64,000 bases of DNA from Chitinimonas viridis (GTDB lineage Bacteria > Pseudomonadota > Gammaproteobacteria > Burkholderiales > Chitinimonadaceae): NCBI RefSeq assembly GCF_030409555.1, contig NZ_JAUFPU010000023.1:27708-91707 (forward strand). The letters are read 5' to 3'. The notes beneath the pieces were generated by a model. The model saw nothing but the letters and a program-made list of their open reading frames with translations, did no database searches and was not told where the DNA came from. Below, piece by piece: positions 44,340 through 53,171 of this stretch. The translations under genes and the position numbers were made by a program. Numbering within the stretch: the first letter of the stretch is position 1; every line of letters begins with the position of its first letter.

Positions 44340-46207
44340 AGCAAGGCCTTCACCCCTGCGCGTGCAGGCCAGCGCTTGAGCTCACCCCGGCTGGTCGACA
44401 CCAGCACCATCTCGGTAAAGCTGTTGAGCGTGGCCTGGCGGGCCAGGAAGCGTTCCAGCACCATGCCCAGCACAAAGGGGCTGGCGCCACCGAAGACCGT
44501 CTCATTGATGGTCAGCTTGATCTCCACGCCACGGCCAAACACCAGCGGCCCAGGCCCGGGCAGGCGACGGGTTACCGCTGCCGCCGACATACGCTCTACG
44601 CTCTCCACATGCCGATGATGCGCCACATCGCCGCGCTCGGCGTACAGCAGCAGCATGTCGCGCAAGGCGCGGGCTGCGGCTTCGCCATCCAGGTCCGTCA
44701 TGACCAGGTGGTTCAGCGACAGGTGGTTGACCAGGCGCCAGGCCACCTCTCCGCCCACCACGGCCGGGATGGGGCGGCTGGGGCCGCGCAGGCACTGTAT
44801 GGCATCGACCGGCGCCGAGTCGAGCAGGGTAAAGTCGCTGTCGCCCCCGATAGGCATCAGCAAGGGCAGGTCGCGATTGCTGGCCAGCACCTCGCCGCCC
44901 AGCTGCACGATGCGCTCCGAGAACGGCGCACGATCGCCATCAACCAGCCGGACAAACAACTCGCTACCCAGGTAGGACGCGCGTCCACCGGTACGCCGCT
45001 GTTCCAGCGACAACAGCCGAGGCTCGCGCCGGCTAGTAAAGAAGGCACGGGCATGGGGCCTATGCTGGTCATAGGTGGCGTAGAACGGCAGAAAGCGTGT
45101 CTCTTCCTGCTGATCGGGGCCATAACCCTCCAGCGCTTCCACCCGCATGATCTCGAAATCCTGCGGCCGCCGGCGATCCACCACAGCGTGGTATTCGCTC
45201 TGCAGCGGATCCACATGCACCCGGTCCAAGCGCTTGGTGAACAGATTGATGACGGGGGTGCAGAACAGGGCAAAGCACTGCTCATCCACCAGTGACGCCA
45301 GGGCATCATCGCCCCGGCTCAGCGGGATGACGATCTCCAGCGTATCGCCCTTGACGGTACGTATGGCCTGCTCCAAGCCCTTGAGGCGGAAGAACAGATA
45401 GCGCTGGGGAAAGGCAAAGTACTCATGCAGCAGGCGGTAGCCGTCGAATGAGCGGTTCTGGTAGGGCAGCAAAGCCTCGTCCGGCTCGAAGCCCACAGGC
45501 GCAATCACGCTGGTCGGTAGCACAGTGCCGCCAGCGGGGCGGGCAGGATCGTAGATCGCCACGGCCTGGGCGGCGCCCAGTATCAATTCGGCCAGGCGGC
45601 TGGCCACATCGTCAGCCGCCGACAGATAGATGGGCAGATCGTCGATATTGAGTTTGTCAAAGCCCAGGCCATTGCGGGCCTTGAGCTTGATACGCAACAA
45701 GCCCTTGGGCAGGCCGGTCGGCAAGCGGCTGGCGATGGGCAGGTCTGCCACATGGGTCTGGTAGCGGGCCGAGACGATATCGATCGGCCACAGCTTGATC
45801 GCCTGCGCCGTACTGAACTCACAGGCAGTCTGCTCGCCAGCCGGCATACGGCCGCGCAGGCGTGCGCCCCGCGGCACTTCGTAGCCCTGGGTCATGCTGC
45901 CGGTGGTGGATGATGGACGAAAGCGGGCGATGGCCATGGCCGGTACCGGCATGCCGTAATGCGGATACACCATATCCAGCAGATGGCTGGTGAAGGCCGG
46001 GTAGGCGGCTTCCTGCTTGAGCTGCACACGTGCGGCCAGGAAGGCAAAGCCTTCCAGCAGACGCTCCACATAGGGGTCTTCCACCGCCACCCCGCCCATG
46101 CCCAGGCGGCCGGCTATCTTGGGAAAAGCCTGGGCAAACTCGCCCCCCATCTCGCGCACATGGCGCAGTTCCTGGTTGTACAGTTCAAGAAAACGGGGAT
46201 CTATCAT
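44336..46207 (-). CDS. tssF: T6SS baseplate subunit TssF (ImpG/VasA)
   Basis: This 623-residue protein has the characteristic TssF start MIDPRFLELYNQELRHVREMG and GVAVEDPYVERLLEGFAFLAARVQLK. It also has a mid-region FPQRYLFFRLKGL and the CFALFCTPVINLFTKRLDRV-type segment, and its C-terminus includes LFGRGVEIKLTINETVFGG with VLERFLARQATLNSFTEM. It is the major wedge protein of the T6SS baseplate and is homologous in role to phage T4 gp6. It starts 8 bp downstream of tssE and overlaps tssG. Length is normal. Confidence 0.96.
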   Translation of the reverse strand: MIDPRFLELYNQELRHVREMGGEFAQAFPKIAGRLGMGGVAVEDPYVERLLEGFAFLAARVQLKQEAAYPAFTSHLLDMVYPHYGMPVPAMAIARFRPSSTTGSMTQGYEVPRGARLRGRMPAGEQTACEFSTAQAIKLWPIDIVSARYQTHVADLPIASRLPTGLPKGLLRIKLKARNGLGFDKLNIDDLPIYLSAADDVASRLAELILGAAQAVAIYDPARPAGGTVLPTSVIAPVGFEPDEALLPYQNRSFDGYRLLHEYFAFPQRYLFFRLKGLEQAIRTVKGDTLEIVIPLSRGDDALASLVDEQCFALFCTPVINLFTKRLDRVHVDPLQSEYHAVVDRRRPQDFEIMRVEALEGYGPDQQEETRFLPFYATYDQHRPHARAFFTSRREPRLLSLEQRRTGGRASYLGSELFVRLVDGDRAPFSERIVQLGGEVLASNRDLPLLMPIGGDSDFTLLDSAPVDAIQCLRGPSRPIPAVVGGEVAWRLVNHLSLNHLVMTDLDGEAAARALRDMLLLYAERGDVAHHRHVESVERMSAAAVTRRLPGPGPLVFGRGVEIKLTINETVFGGASPFVLGMVLERFLARQATLNSFTEMVLVSTSRGELKRWPARAGVKALL

Positions 46208-46215
46208 GGCTGCGT

Positions 46216-46722
46216 CTAGCGCTCGTCATCCAGCCTGAACTCGCCGCACTCAACATCCAGCTGGGTTTTGAGCAGCAGTTCGACCGGGTAAGGGTGTGAC
46301 CACAATTGGCCACGGATTTCAAAGCCCACATGCTGGTGGTGCGTCATGTCGGCACTGCGCAACAGGGTAACGCTGAGGGTGGCCGCATCGATGCGTGGCT
46401 CAAAGCAGACAATGGCATCGTGGATGGCACGTTCCATATCGCGTGCCTGCAGATTGGCAAGGGATTGGCCGGACAGCGCCGGCAGGCCGTAATTCAGCAC
46501 GGACTGCCGCACCTGGGCCACCGCCGCCAAGGCCTCGTCATCGGGCCGCACGGTATTGAGCAGCCACACCAGATCACGCAGCACGCCAGCCCTTAACTGG
46601 GCGGCGCGCAGCACCCGGTGTTCAGGCGGCTCCTCCTTCACGTCTGGCGCGTTGTCGGTCAGCCTGTCCAGCAGTGAGGGATAGAGTCTATGGCCCAGCG
46701 GCGCCTTGGCAGTCTGCTCCAT
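46216..46722 (-). CDS. tssE: T6SS baseplate subunit TssE (gp25-like)
   Basis: The ATG at 46720-46722 is supported by GGGGG four nt upstream, giving 168 residues; the open frame reaches 46791 but without a start signal. The gp25-like lysozyme-fold domain is seen in LRAGVLRDLVWLLNTVRP, VLNYGLPALSGQSL, MERAIHDAIVCFEPRIDAATLSVTLL and a C-terminal VGFEIRGQLWSHPYPVELLLK. TssE links the baseplate to the sheath base. Glutamate-rich DVKEEPPEHRV separates the N-terminal tail. It lies between tagF (102 bp upstream) and tssF (8 bp downstream). Confidence 0.94.
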   Translation of the reverse strand: MEQTAKAPLGHRLYPSLLDRLTDNAPDVKEEPPEHRVLRAAQLRAGVLRDLVWLLNTVRPDDEALAAVAQVRQSVLNYGLPALSGQSLANLQARDMERAIHDAIVCFEPRIDAATLSVTLLRSADMTHHQHVGFEIRGQLWSHPYPVELLLKTQLDVECGEFRLDDER

Positions 46723-46824
46723 CAAGCCCCCAGGCAGGAAAATACGGCACAGCCAGGCCAGTACACCGGAGGCATGCCATGGCCCGAGCAAAGCACGTGA
46801 TCAAGGCGCAAGGCTGCGCCAGGC

Positions 46825-47577
46825 TCAACGCGCTTCACTGCGTACACCCGCCGTTGCCTCTGCTGCCGCACCAGCCAGGAACTGGGCATAGGCATAGGGT
46901 GGCGGCATATTGTCAAAACGCACCAGGCGCAAGGCGTCCTGCTCACGGCTGCCCACCCACCACAAGGACTTGCCCTCGCACAGACGGGTCACCGTCTGCC
47001 GGCCCAGGCTGCCAAATACATCATTGAGCGAGCGGCCGCCGCTAAGCAGGCTCTGGCTGGCCTGGCCGCCCTGCAGGCGCCAGGCATCAGCCAGCTGCAG
47101 TACGGCGTTGTCCAGCTGCGCATCCTCGTTCTGGGCGCGCGGCATGGGTACTCGCGCCAGCGCCTCATCCAGCTGCTCGGGGCTCAGGTTGCGCGACAGG
47201 GCTGCAAGCGCAATGGTCTCTATCTGGTCGAACCAGCACTGACCTTCGGCCCGCGCCAAGCGGGCGGCCCAAGCTGAAGACAGCGGCGCGCAGACAGTCA
47301 GTGGGTAGTAGCGGCCCACGCCGTCCACGCTGGGCATCATCACCCCGGCATAGGCAGGCTGGCCGCACACGCCTGGCGCCAGCAGAAAGCGCCAGACCCT
47401 AGCATTGAGATAACGCTCCAGCCAGGCTTGGCCCAGTTTTTCGCGGCTGGCCAGCAGCGAAGTCCGCAGCCAGCTATCCCAGGCGTCGATAAACGTACTG
47501 TCCAGCCGGCGCGATGCGAAGTCCGACAACGAAGGCATCTTGCCGTACCAACCGGCGATGGGGAGATCCTGGCTCAT
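46825..47577 (-). CDS. tagF: T6SS-associated protein TagF (ImpM)
   Basis: This 250-residue protein has the TagF/ImpM N-terminus IAGWYGKMPSLSDFASRRLDSTFIDAWDSWL, RVWRFLLAPGVCGQPAYAGVMMPSVDGVGRYYPLTVC, and the C-terminal SLWWVGSREQDALRLVRF. In Pseudomonas TagF keeps the H1-T6SS off by acting on the Fha/PpkA arm or by preventing assembly in a phosphorylation-independent manner. It is a stand-alone TagF, not fused to the PppA phosphatase. It overlaps the usual operon order between tssM (7 bp upstream) and tssE. Presence together with the FHA protein suggests the same regulatory logic, although neither PpkA nor PppA is in the window. Confidence 0.93.
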   Translation of the reverse strand: MSQDLPIAGWYGKMPSLSDFASRRLDSTFIDAWDSWLRTSLLASREKLGQAWLERYLNARVWRFLLAPGVCGQPAYAGVMMPSVDGVGRYYPLTVCAPLSSAWAARLARAEGQCWFDQIETIALAALSRNLSPEQLDEALARVPMPRAQNEDAQLDNAVLQLADAWRLQGGQASQSLLSGGRSLNDVFGSLGRQTVTRLCEGKSLWWVGSREQDALRLVRFDNMPPPYAYAQFLAGAAAEATAGVRSEAR

Positions 47578-47584
47578 ATCAGCC

Positions 47585-50500
47585 TCACAGTCTGGCCGGG
47601 CAGGAGAACTGAGCCAGTTCCGCCATGCGGAAAGGGTTCTGCACGCTGGACGAGGTCACCTCGTACTGCACCTTACGGCCGTTGATGTCAAAGCTGACAC
47701 GGAAGCGCTCAGGCTGGCCAGAAGGCGAAATCTGCGCCTTGTCGAGTGCGCGGAACAGTGCCCAACCACCTTCAAAGCTCATGCCGCCGATCTCGGCACC
47801 GCCGGGCCCGGTAAACTGCAGACGAACCTGGTGACCACCACGCGGGCCGGGCCAGTTCACCGTCACCGGTATCTGCGGACCATGGTTGTAACGTATCAGC
47901 TGACCATCGATATCCAGGATGGCCTGGATCACGGTCGCATCCATCTCCACCGGCTTGAAATCCAGCCGGAGCGCAGGCAGGCGGCTGCCGCCCTGGAAGA
48001 ACACATCACGGATGGTGGCAGCACGCTGGAACTGTATCAGCGCACCGGATGCATCACCCATGCTGCCCTCGCCCACCTGGCGGAAGGTCCACGGCCGACG
48101 GCTGATATCGACATACTGGGCCAGGTTTTGCTGGAAGAAGCTGTCCAGCACCCCGCCGGCAGCAAACAGGCGGCCAAAGTCCTCCTGCCGCACCTCGGCA
48201 CTGGCGCCACGGTTGAAGGGATAGCGCCCCACCACGGCACGGCTGCAGAACTCGCCTACCGATGCCCCCAGATTGGCCGACAGATTCTGCCGGGTCACCC
48301 CCAGCGCCTGCGTCACGCCGGTGGTAGACAAGGTATCGAGCACGCTGTGCATGGGCTCAGGCATACGTGCGGCCTCTGCCTTCAAGCGGGTGGGCAGATC
48401 GCTCTGCGGCGCCGCCACGCCGCCCTGCACGGCAGTCTGGGTGGCTGTCAGGAAGGTGTAGAACTCGTTCAGCAGCGACAGCGAGCCATCAATCGGTGCC
48501 GGAGCATTCGGGGCGCTGGGCTGTACCAAGCGGCGCAGGCCCTCAAAGCGGTCATCCACCAGGCGCTCTATGCGATAGCCAGCCTGTTGGCCGGGCACTA
48601 CCTCACCCTGGCCACCAATGAGCTTGAGCAAGCCGTCCTTCTTTTCCTTGAGGCTGTCGGACGCCTTGTCCACCGCGTTCTTCTCGGCCTCAGCATATTG
48701 CGCCAGCGAGGTTTCGCGCACGATGCCGCGCAGCAAGGACAGCAGCGGTGAATCGCTGGCCGACAGCACTCGGGCAGCCTGCACGCTTTGCGACAGGTTG
48801 CCGAACTGTACCAGGCGGATATCCTTGGTGAACTGCTCCCAGGTATTGGCGTACTCTTCCAGATAGATGCGCTTGACGGCGGCAGTGACCTTGGCCAGTT
48901 CGGCTGCTGGCAAGGGTTTGCCCTCGGCATCTCCCTGCTGGGTACCCAGCACCCAACGCTCCTCCTGGGCCATGCTGTGTGCCACCGGCTCCACGGTCTT
49001 GAGGAAGCCTTGGTAGTAGCCACGGACGGTAAACAGCCCCGGCACACCCTTGTTCAAGGGCAGGCCGCTGGTACGCTGGAACACCAGCATGGCAGACGGG
49101 CCAGCGACTTCAGAGACCTTGAAGTCGGCCGCCACATTGCCCACCCCCATACGCTTGATGCGACCGTAGACGCGCTCCGGCAGGCTCTTGCGCAGCAATA
49201 TCTCGCGTGCTTCCGCCACCAGCTTCTCGTCCAGCGCCACCGGGCTGTTCGGCATGCCATGGGCCAACAGGGCGTCCAGGTGACCTTCCAGCTCATCACG
49301 CTGGGCCGACGTCACTTCGCGGGCCAGATTGGCCTCCCAGTCCACCATCACCCAGGCCTTGAAAGCTTCGGTGTCGAAATGGCGACTGTCCTGCAGCATC
49401 ACATAAGCCTTGAGTGCTTCATACAGCAGATCGCCATCGTGCTGGCTCTGCCGCAGTACTTCTTCCAGACGGTAGACCACGCGCGGCAACAAGGCATCCT
49501 GCAACAGGCGCTCGTAGGCATTGTTGGCGGCCGCGTCCAGCTTGTCGCCCTGATACAGGCCCACTCGTAAGGACATCGGCACATCGTCGCGCTTCACCAA
49601 CGGGGTTTCGGCCACATCGCGCACGGCGCGCAGCACCGGCACCAGATCGGCCAGCTTGCCGTCCTGCCCCACTACCAGTTGCTCGACCTGGGCACGCACC
49701 TGCGGTACCTGTTGGGTCACTTCGCCGATATAGCCCTGGTTACGCACATAGCTGGTGCCCCAGGCTGCCAATGCCAGGCTGGTGGCCACGGCCAGGCCAG
49801 CATAACCACCGCCGGTCAGCAGGGCACGACGGCGGCGCCAGCGGCGGTTGGTACCGGCAAGATGCGATTCGGCAAAAATCAGCTCGTTCAGCAAACGCGA
49901 GATAAAGAAGCCCTTGCCGCCAGCATTGCTCAAGGAGGACGCGCCACCGCCGCCGTTGCGCTCCAGCTGGGCGCGGGGGAACTGGCTCAGCAAGGGGTCC
50001 AGCGGTTGGCCTTCCTGGGTGCCACTGGTGAAATACACACCGCGCAGCATGGCCGAGGCCTGGTACGGCGTAGGCGAGAACACCAGGCCGAGGAACTCCA
50101 GCAGCGGCTGGCGCAGAATGCCAAAGCGCTGCGGGAAGTGGCACAGCTGGGTGCGGCGCTGGGCATCACGCTCACGCTCCAGCCGCTCCACCAGCCGGCC
50201 CTGCAAGCGGTCTGCCAGCTTGTCGAATTCGGCGGCAACCTTGTCCTGCGGCACGGCGGCCTGGCCTTCCTGCAGCGGCAGGGTCAAACCCCAGACCTGC
50301 TGGCGCTCGTCGGCCGTCATGTCCTCGAAGTACTCGCCAAATCCGGCGAGCAGGTCGATCTTGGTCACCATCACATAGATGGGGAAATTGATCTGCAGGC
50401 CATCGCGCAACTCATTGATACGGTTGCGCAATGCTGCTGCCTGCAGTTCGATCTCGAAGCTGGTGTTCTGCAGCAGCTCGGTGGCGCTGATGGTCAGCAT

Positions 50501-51196
50501 CACGCCATTGATGGGCTGGCGCGGCCGGTGGCGGGCCAGCAGGCGCAGGAAGCTGCCCCATTCCTTGCTGTCGGCCATCTTGTCGCTGGACTGGGTACTG
50601 TAGCGGCCAGCGGTATCGAGCAGCACAGCGCGGTCGGTAAACAGCCAGGAGCAATTACGGGTACCACCCACGCCACGGACGCTTTCGCCGGGCAGGTGGT
50701 CGGCCAGCGGAAAGCGCAGGCCGGAATTCAGCAGCGCAGTCGTCTTGCCCGTACCTGGCGCACCGACGATCACATACCAGGGCAATTGGTAGAGGTAGGC
50801 CTCGTTATCAAACCGGGACATCCACTTGCGCACACCGCGCGCCGAACCCTCGGCCGTGCGGGCCTTGCGCAGCACGCCCAGTGCTTCCGAGAAGCGCTGC
50901 TGCAGTACCTGGTTTTCCTGGTTCTCCTGGGCATCCTCCGACTTGGCCTGCACCAACAAGCCCGACTCCAGCGCCTTGTTGGCCTGGCGCTTGCGCCACC
51001 ATGACCAGGCATGGCGTATCAGGAATACCAACAGGAACAAGCCTAGCAGGCCCAGGCGTACCCATACGGGTGCCAGCGGGCGCCACTCGGCGATGGCGAT
51101 CAGGGGACCGACAAACCAGATCAGCAAGGCTAGGCAGATAAAGCCCAGCGCCGCCAGCACCCAACGATTGAACAACAAGCCAAACAGTTTTTTCAT
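47585..51196 (-). CDS. tssM: T6SS membrane-complex protein TssM (IcmF)
   Basis: This 1203-residue protein spans the inner membrane with a large periplasmic part. Two N-terminal helices (LFGLLFNRWVLAALGFICLALLIWF, VRLGLLGLFLLVFLI) precede the cytosolic NTPase-like domain. There the Walker A GAPGTGKTTALLNSG is complete, and MVTKIDLLAGF supplies the NKXD-type guanine-recognition motif. A third helix (GGYAGLAVATSLALAAWG) leads to the periplasmic IcmF-related and C-terminal beta domain, which ends VQNPFRMAELAQFSCPA. TssM joins TssL and the outer-membrane lipoprotein TssJ. It is the largest gene in the cluster, starting 17 bp downstream of tssL and ending 7 bp before tagF. Confidence 0.97.
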   Translation of the reverse strand: MKKLFGLLFNRWVLAALGFICLALLIWFVGPLIAIAEWRPLAPVWVRLGLLGLFLLVFLIRHAWSWWRKRQANKALESGLLVQAKSEDAQENQENQVLQQRFSEALGVLRKARTAEGSARGVRKWMSRFDNEAYLYQLPWYVIVGAPGTGKTTALLNSGLRFPLADHLPGESVRGVGGTRNCSWLFTDRAVLLDTAGRYSTQSSDKMADSKEWGSFLRLLARHRPRQPINGVMLTISATELLQNTSFEIELQAAALRNRINELRDGLQINFPIYVMVTKIDLLAGFGEYFEDMTADERQQVWGLTLPLQEGQAAVPQDKVAAEFDKLADRLQGRLVERLERERDAQRRTQLCHFPQRFGILRQPLLEFLGLVFSPTPYQASAMLRGVYFTSGTQEGQPLDPLLSQFPRAQLERNGGGGASSLSNAGGKGFFISRLLNELIFAESHLAGTNRRWRRRRALLTGGGYAGLAVATSLALAAWGTSYVRNQGYIGEVTQQVPQVRAQVEQLVVGQDGKLADLVPVLRAVRDVAETPLVKRDDVPMSLRVGLYQGDKLDAAANNAYERLLQDALLPRVVYRLEEVLRQSQHDGDLLYEALKAYVMLQDSRHFDTEAFKAWVMVDWEANLAREVTSAQRDELEGHLDALLAHGMPNSPVALDEKLVAEAREILLRKSLPERVYGRIKRMGVGNVAADFKVSEVAGPSAMLVFQRTSGLPLNKGVPGLFTVRGYYQGFLKTVEPVAHSMAQEERWVLGTQQGDAEGKPLPAAELAKVTAAVKRIYLEEYANTWEQFTKDIRLVQFGNLSQSVQAARVLSASDSPLLSLLRGIVRETSLAQYAEAEKNAVDKASDSLKEKKDGLLKLIGGQGEVVPGQQAGYRIERLVDDRFEGLRRLVQPSAPNAPAPIDGSLSLLNEFYTFLTATQTAVQGGVAAPQSDLPTRLKAEAARMPEPMHSVLDTLSTTGVTQALGVTRQNLSANLGASVGEFCSRAVVGRYPFNRGASAEVRQEDFGRLFAAGGVLDSFFQQNLAQYVDISRRPWTFRQVGEGSMGDASGALIQFQRAATIRDVFFQGGSRLPALRLDFKPVEMDATVIQAILDIDGQLIRYNHGPQIPVTVNWPGPRGGHQVRLQFTGPGGAEIGGMSFEGGWALFRALDKAQISPSGQPERFRVSFDINGRKVQYEVTSSSVQNPFRMAELAQFSCPARL

Positions 51197-51213
51197 GATG
51201 AGGGTGGCCAGAC

Positions 51214-52488
51214 TTATTTACTGACGAACAAGGTGATTTCAACGCGGCGGTTGCGCGCGCGATTGGCCGCCGAATCATTGGCGGCGACAGGTTCGCTGTC
51301 GGAGCGACCGTCCACCATCAGGCGGTCGGCCGGCAGGGTATCTGCCAGCAGGTCACGCACTGCTTCTGCCCGGGCGCGGGAGAGATGCCAGTTGGACGGA
51401 TACTGCATGGAGCGTACCGGTTGGTTGTCGGTGTGGCCGCTGACCAGCACCTGGCCCTTGACCTTCTGCAGCTCGGCCGCAATGCGGGCGAGCACCGGCA
51501 GATAGGCCTGGGTGACATCCGCACTACCCGACTCGAACAGCCCGTCACCACGGATGGTGACCACCGAGCGGTTCTCGTGGTCGGCCACCGATACCAGGCC
51601 TTCGTTGATTTCCTTCTGCAGGAAGGCGGCAAGTCGTGGCGCCGCTGCCGGCTTATCCAGCAACTGGTTGGCCACCCGGGCGCGCAGGCTCTGGATGTCG
51701 CCAAACACCGGGTCGGAATTGCGGTTGAGACTGAGCGACAGGCCCATATACAGTAGCGCCAGCACTAGGCCCGCCGTCGAGGCAGCCACCCACAGGGGGA
51801 TGACAAAACGGGTGGACTTGCTGACCGACACCTCGCCCTGCCAGTTGGCGGACAAATCACGCTCAGCCGCCGGGCGCTGCTGCCGCAGCATTTCAACCAG
51901 ACGGCGGCGCAGCAGATCCAATTGCGCAGCGCCACCTTCCACCACCCGGTAACGGCCTTCAAAGCCGATGCACAGGCACAGGTACATCAGTTCCAGCAGG
52001 TCGCGGTTACCTACCGGGTTCTCACCCAGCTTGGCCAGCAGTTGGTAGAACTTCTCGCCGCCCCAGGTCTCGTTGTGAAAAGTCACCAGCAGGCTGTGCT
52101 TGGCCCAAACACCCATGCCGCCCCAGGGCGTATCGGCCGCGACTTCATCCAGCAAGGTACACAGCACATAGCGGCCGGCAATCACCTGCTCATGGCGCAG
52201 GCCGGCAGCACGGGCTGCATCCTCAAATGCCCGAACCCGTTCCACCAGATATTCACGCAGGCCTGCAGGGTTGGGGTGATGTGCCGTCTTGCGCAGCTGC
52301 CCAGCCAGATAAAGCAAGGGGTTGGCGCAGGCAACCAGCGGATTGAGGCCGGAATAGACCGGCTCGCTCTGCACATCGTCAAAGTCGTCGTGAAAGCCTG
52401 TCAACGGCCCGCTGGCGGGCTGAGACGGCGTTTGCCCACCGGGGGTGGGCTTGAGTAGATTGAAATCGGCGTCCATGGGGTTCTTCAC
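51214..52488 (-). CDS. tssL: T6SS membrane-complex protein TssL (DotU) with OmpA-like peptidoglycan-binding domain
   Basis: The 424-residue protein has a DotU N-terminal cytosolic domain (ANPLLYLAGQLRKTAHHPNP, LCTLLDEVAADTPWG, LLVTFHNETWGGEKFYQLL, ELMYLCLCIGFEGRYRVVEGG). One transmembrane helix follows near residues 225-245 (VIPLWVAASTAGLVLALLYMGL). The periplasmic OmpA-type domain has the peptidoglycan-binding pattern SGHTDNQPVRSM and NRARNRRVEITLF. This extended TssL anchors the membrane complex to the cell wall directly, so a separate TagL is not needed. It sits between the Rap1a/Tai-like protein and tssM. Confidence 0.96.
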   Translation of the reverse strand: MKNPMDADFNLLKPTPGGQTPSQPASGPLTGFHDDFDDVQSEPVYSGLNPLVACANPLLYLAGQLRKTAHHPNPAGLREYLVERVRAFEDAARAAGLRHEQVIAGRYVLCTLLDEVAADTPWGGMGVWAKHSLLVTFHNETWGGEKFYQLLAKLGENPVGNRDLLELMYLCLCIGFEGRYRVVEGGAAQLDLLRRRLVEMLRQQRPAAERDLSANWQGEVSVSKSTRFVIPLWVAASTAGLVLALLYMGLSLSLNRNSDPVFGDIQSLRARVANQLLDKPAAAPRLAAFLQKEINEGLVSVADHENRSVVTIRGDGLFESGSADVTQAYLPVLARIAAELQKVKGQVLVSGHTDNQPVRSMQYPSNWHLSRARAEAVRDLLADTLPADRLMVDGRSDSEPVAANDSAANRARNRRVEITLFVSK

Positions 52489-52525
52489 CAGGTTGTAACC
52501 CTTGCGTCAGCGCAAGGGCAAAGCA

Positions 52526-53119
52526 TCAGGTAGTGCGCTTGCAGGGGAAGCGTTCCTTGGCAACATTGCCAACGGCAACAGCGGCGCTGCTGTCACGCTG
52601 CTTGATACGGCGTAGCGAACGCACGATCTCGGCATGCACCTCGGCGGTTGCCACGCCAGGGCGGCCAGTGCACCAGTTCACACCCTCGCCGCTATCGAGC
52701 ACGCCAGACAGATAGATATCCGCCTGATCCTTGGCCAGACGTATGGTCGTGGTCGAAGGGCCATCCGGCGGCGGCGTCATGCCATTGCCGTCCGCAAAAT
52801 CCAGCAAACGGGCCACCGAAACCCGGAAAGTACCTATCGGCGCATAGCGGTTGTAGGCAGTCGAACCCGACTTGCTCTTGGCTTCGGCTTTTTTGGCCTC
52901 AGCCTTGTCCGCCTTCTTCGCATCCACCTTCTTCGCGTCCACTTTGTTCACATCGGCCTTTTTTGCCTCGACGGCCTTGGCCGGCTTGGCGGTCTTGCTG
53001 GCAGGCGCCGCTGCGGGCTGCGGTGTGGCTGCCGGCGTGGTCGCTGGCGCGGCGCTCAGGGGCAGGGCCAGCCATGCCAGTACCAAGCCCGCTGCAGTGC
53101 GCAATATCATTCGGTTCAT
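52526..53119 (-). CDS. Exported T6SS-locus protein with Lys/Ala-rich linker and Rap1a/Tai-like C-domain
   Basis: The start at ATG 53117-53119 (AGGTGATGAG upstream) gives 197 residues; a reading to 53254 has no support. An export signal (MILRTAAGLVLAWLALPLSA) is followed by an Ala/Pro/Thr stretch and a tandem KKxDA-type Lys/Asp/Ala linker (about residues 45-90). The globular C-domain has YLSGVLDSGEGVNWCTG, VHAEIVRSLRRIKQR and AVGNVAKERFPC. The Gly-x-x-Asp...Cys and terminal FPC pattern resembles the Rap1a/Tai family of periplasmic T6SS immunity proteins. That assignment is by eye and moderate. Its place between tssK and tssL is unusual for an immunity gene; a structural or accessory role is possible. 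Confidence 0.62.
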   Translation of the reverse strand: MNRMILRTAAGLVLAWLALPLSAAPATTPAATPQPAAAPASKTAKPAKAVEAKKADVNKVDAKKVDAKKADKAEAKKAEAKSKSGSTAYNRYAPIGTFRVSVARLLDFADGNGMTPPPDGPSTTTIRLAKDQADIYLSGVLDSGEGVNWCTGRPGVATAEVHAEIVRSLRRIKQRDSSAAVAVGNVAKERFPCKRTT

Positions 53120-53171
53120 CTCATCACCTATGGGAGACCAGTCGGCTATCCGTCCGGGTCGTGCTAATCGG

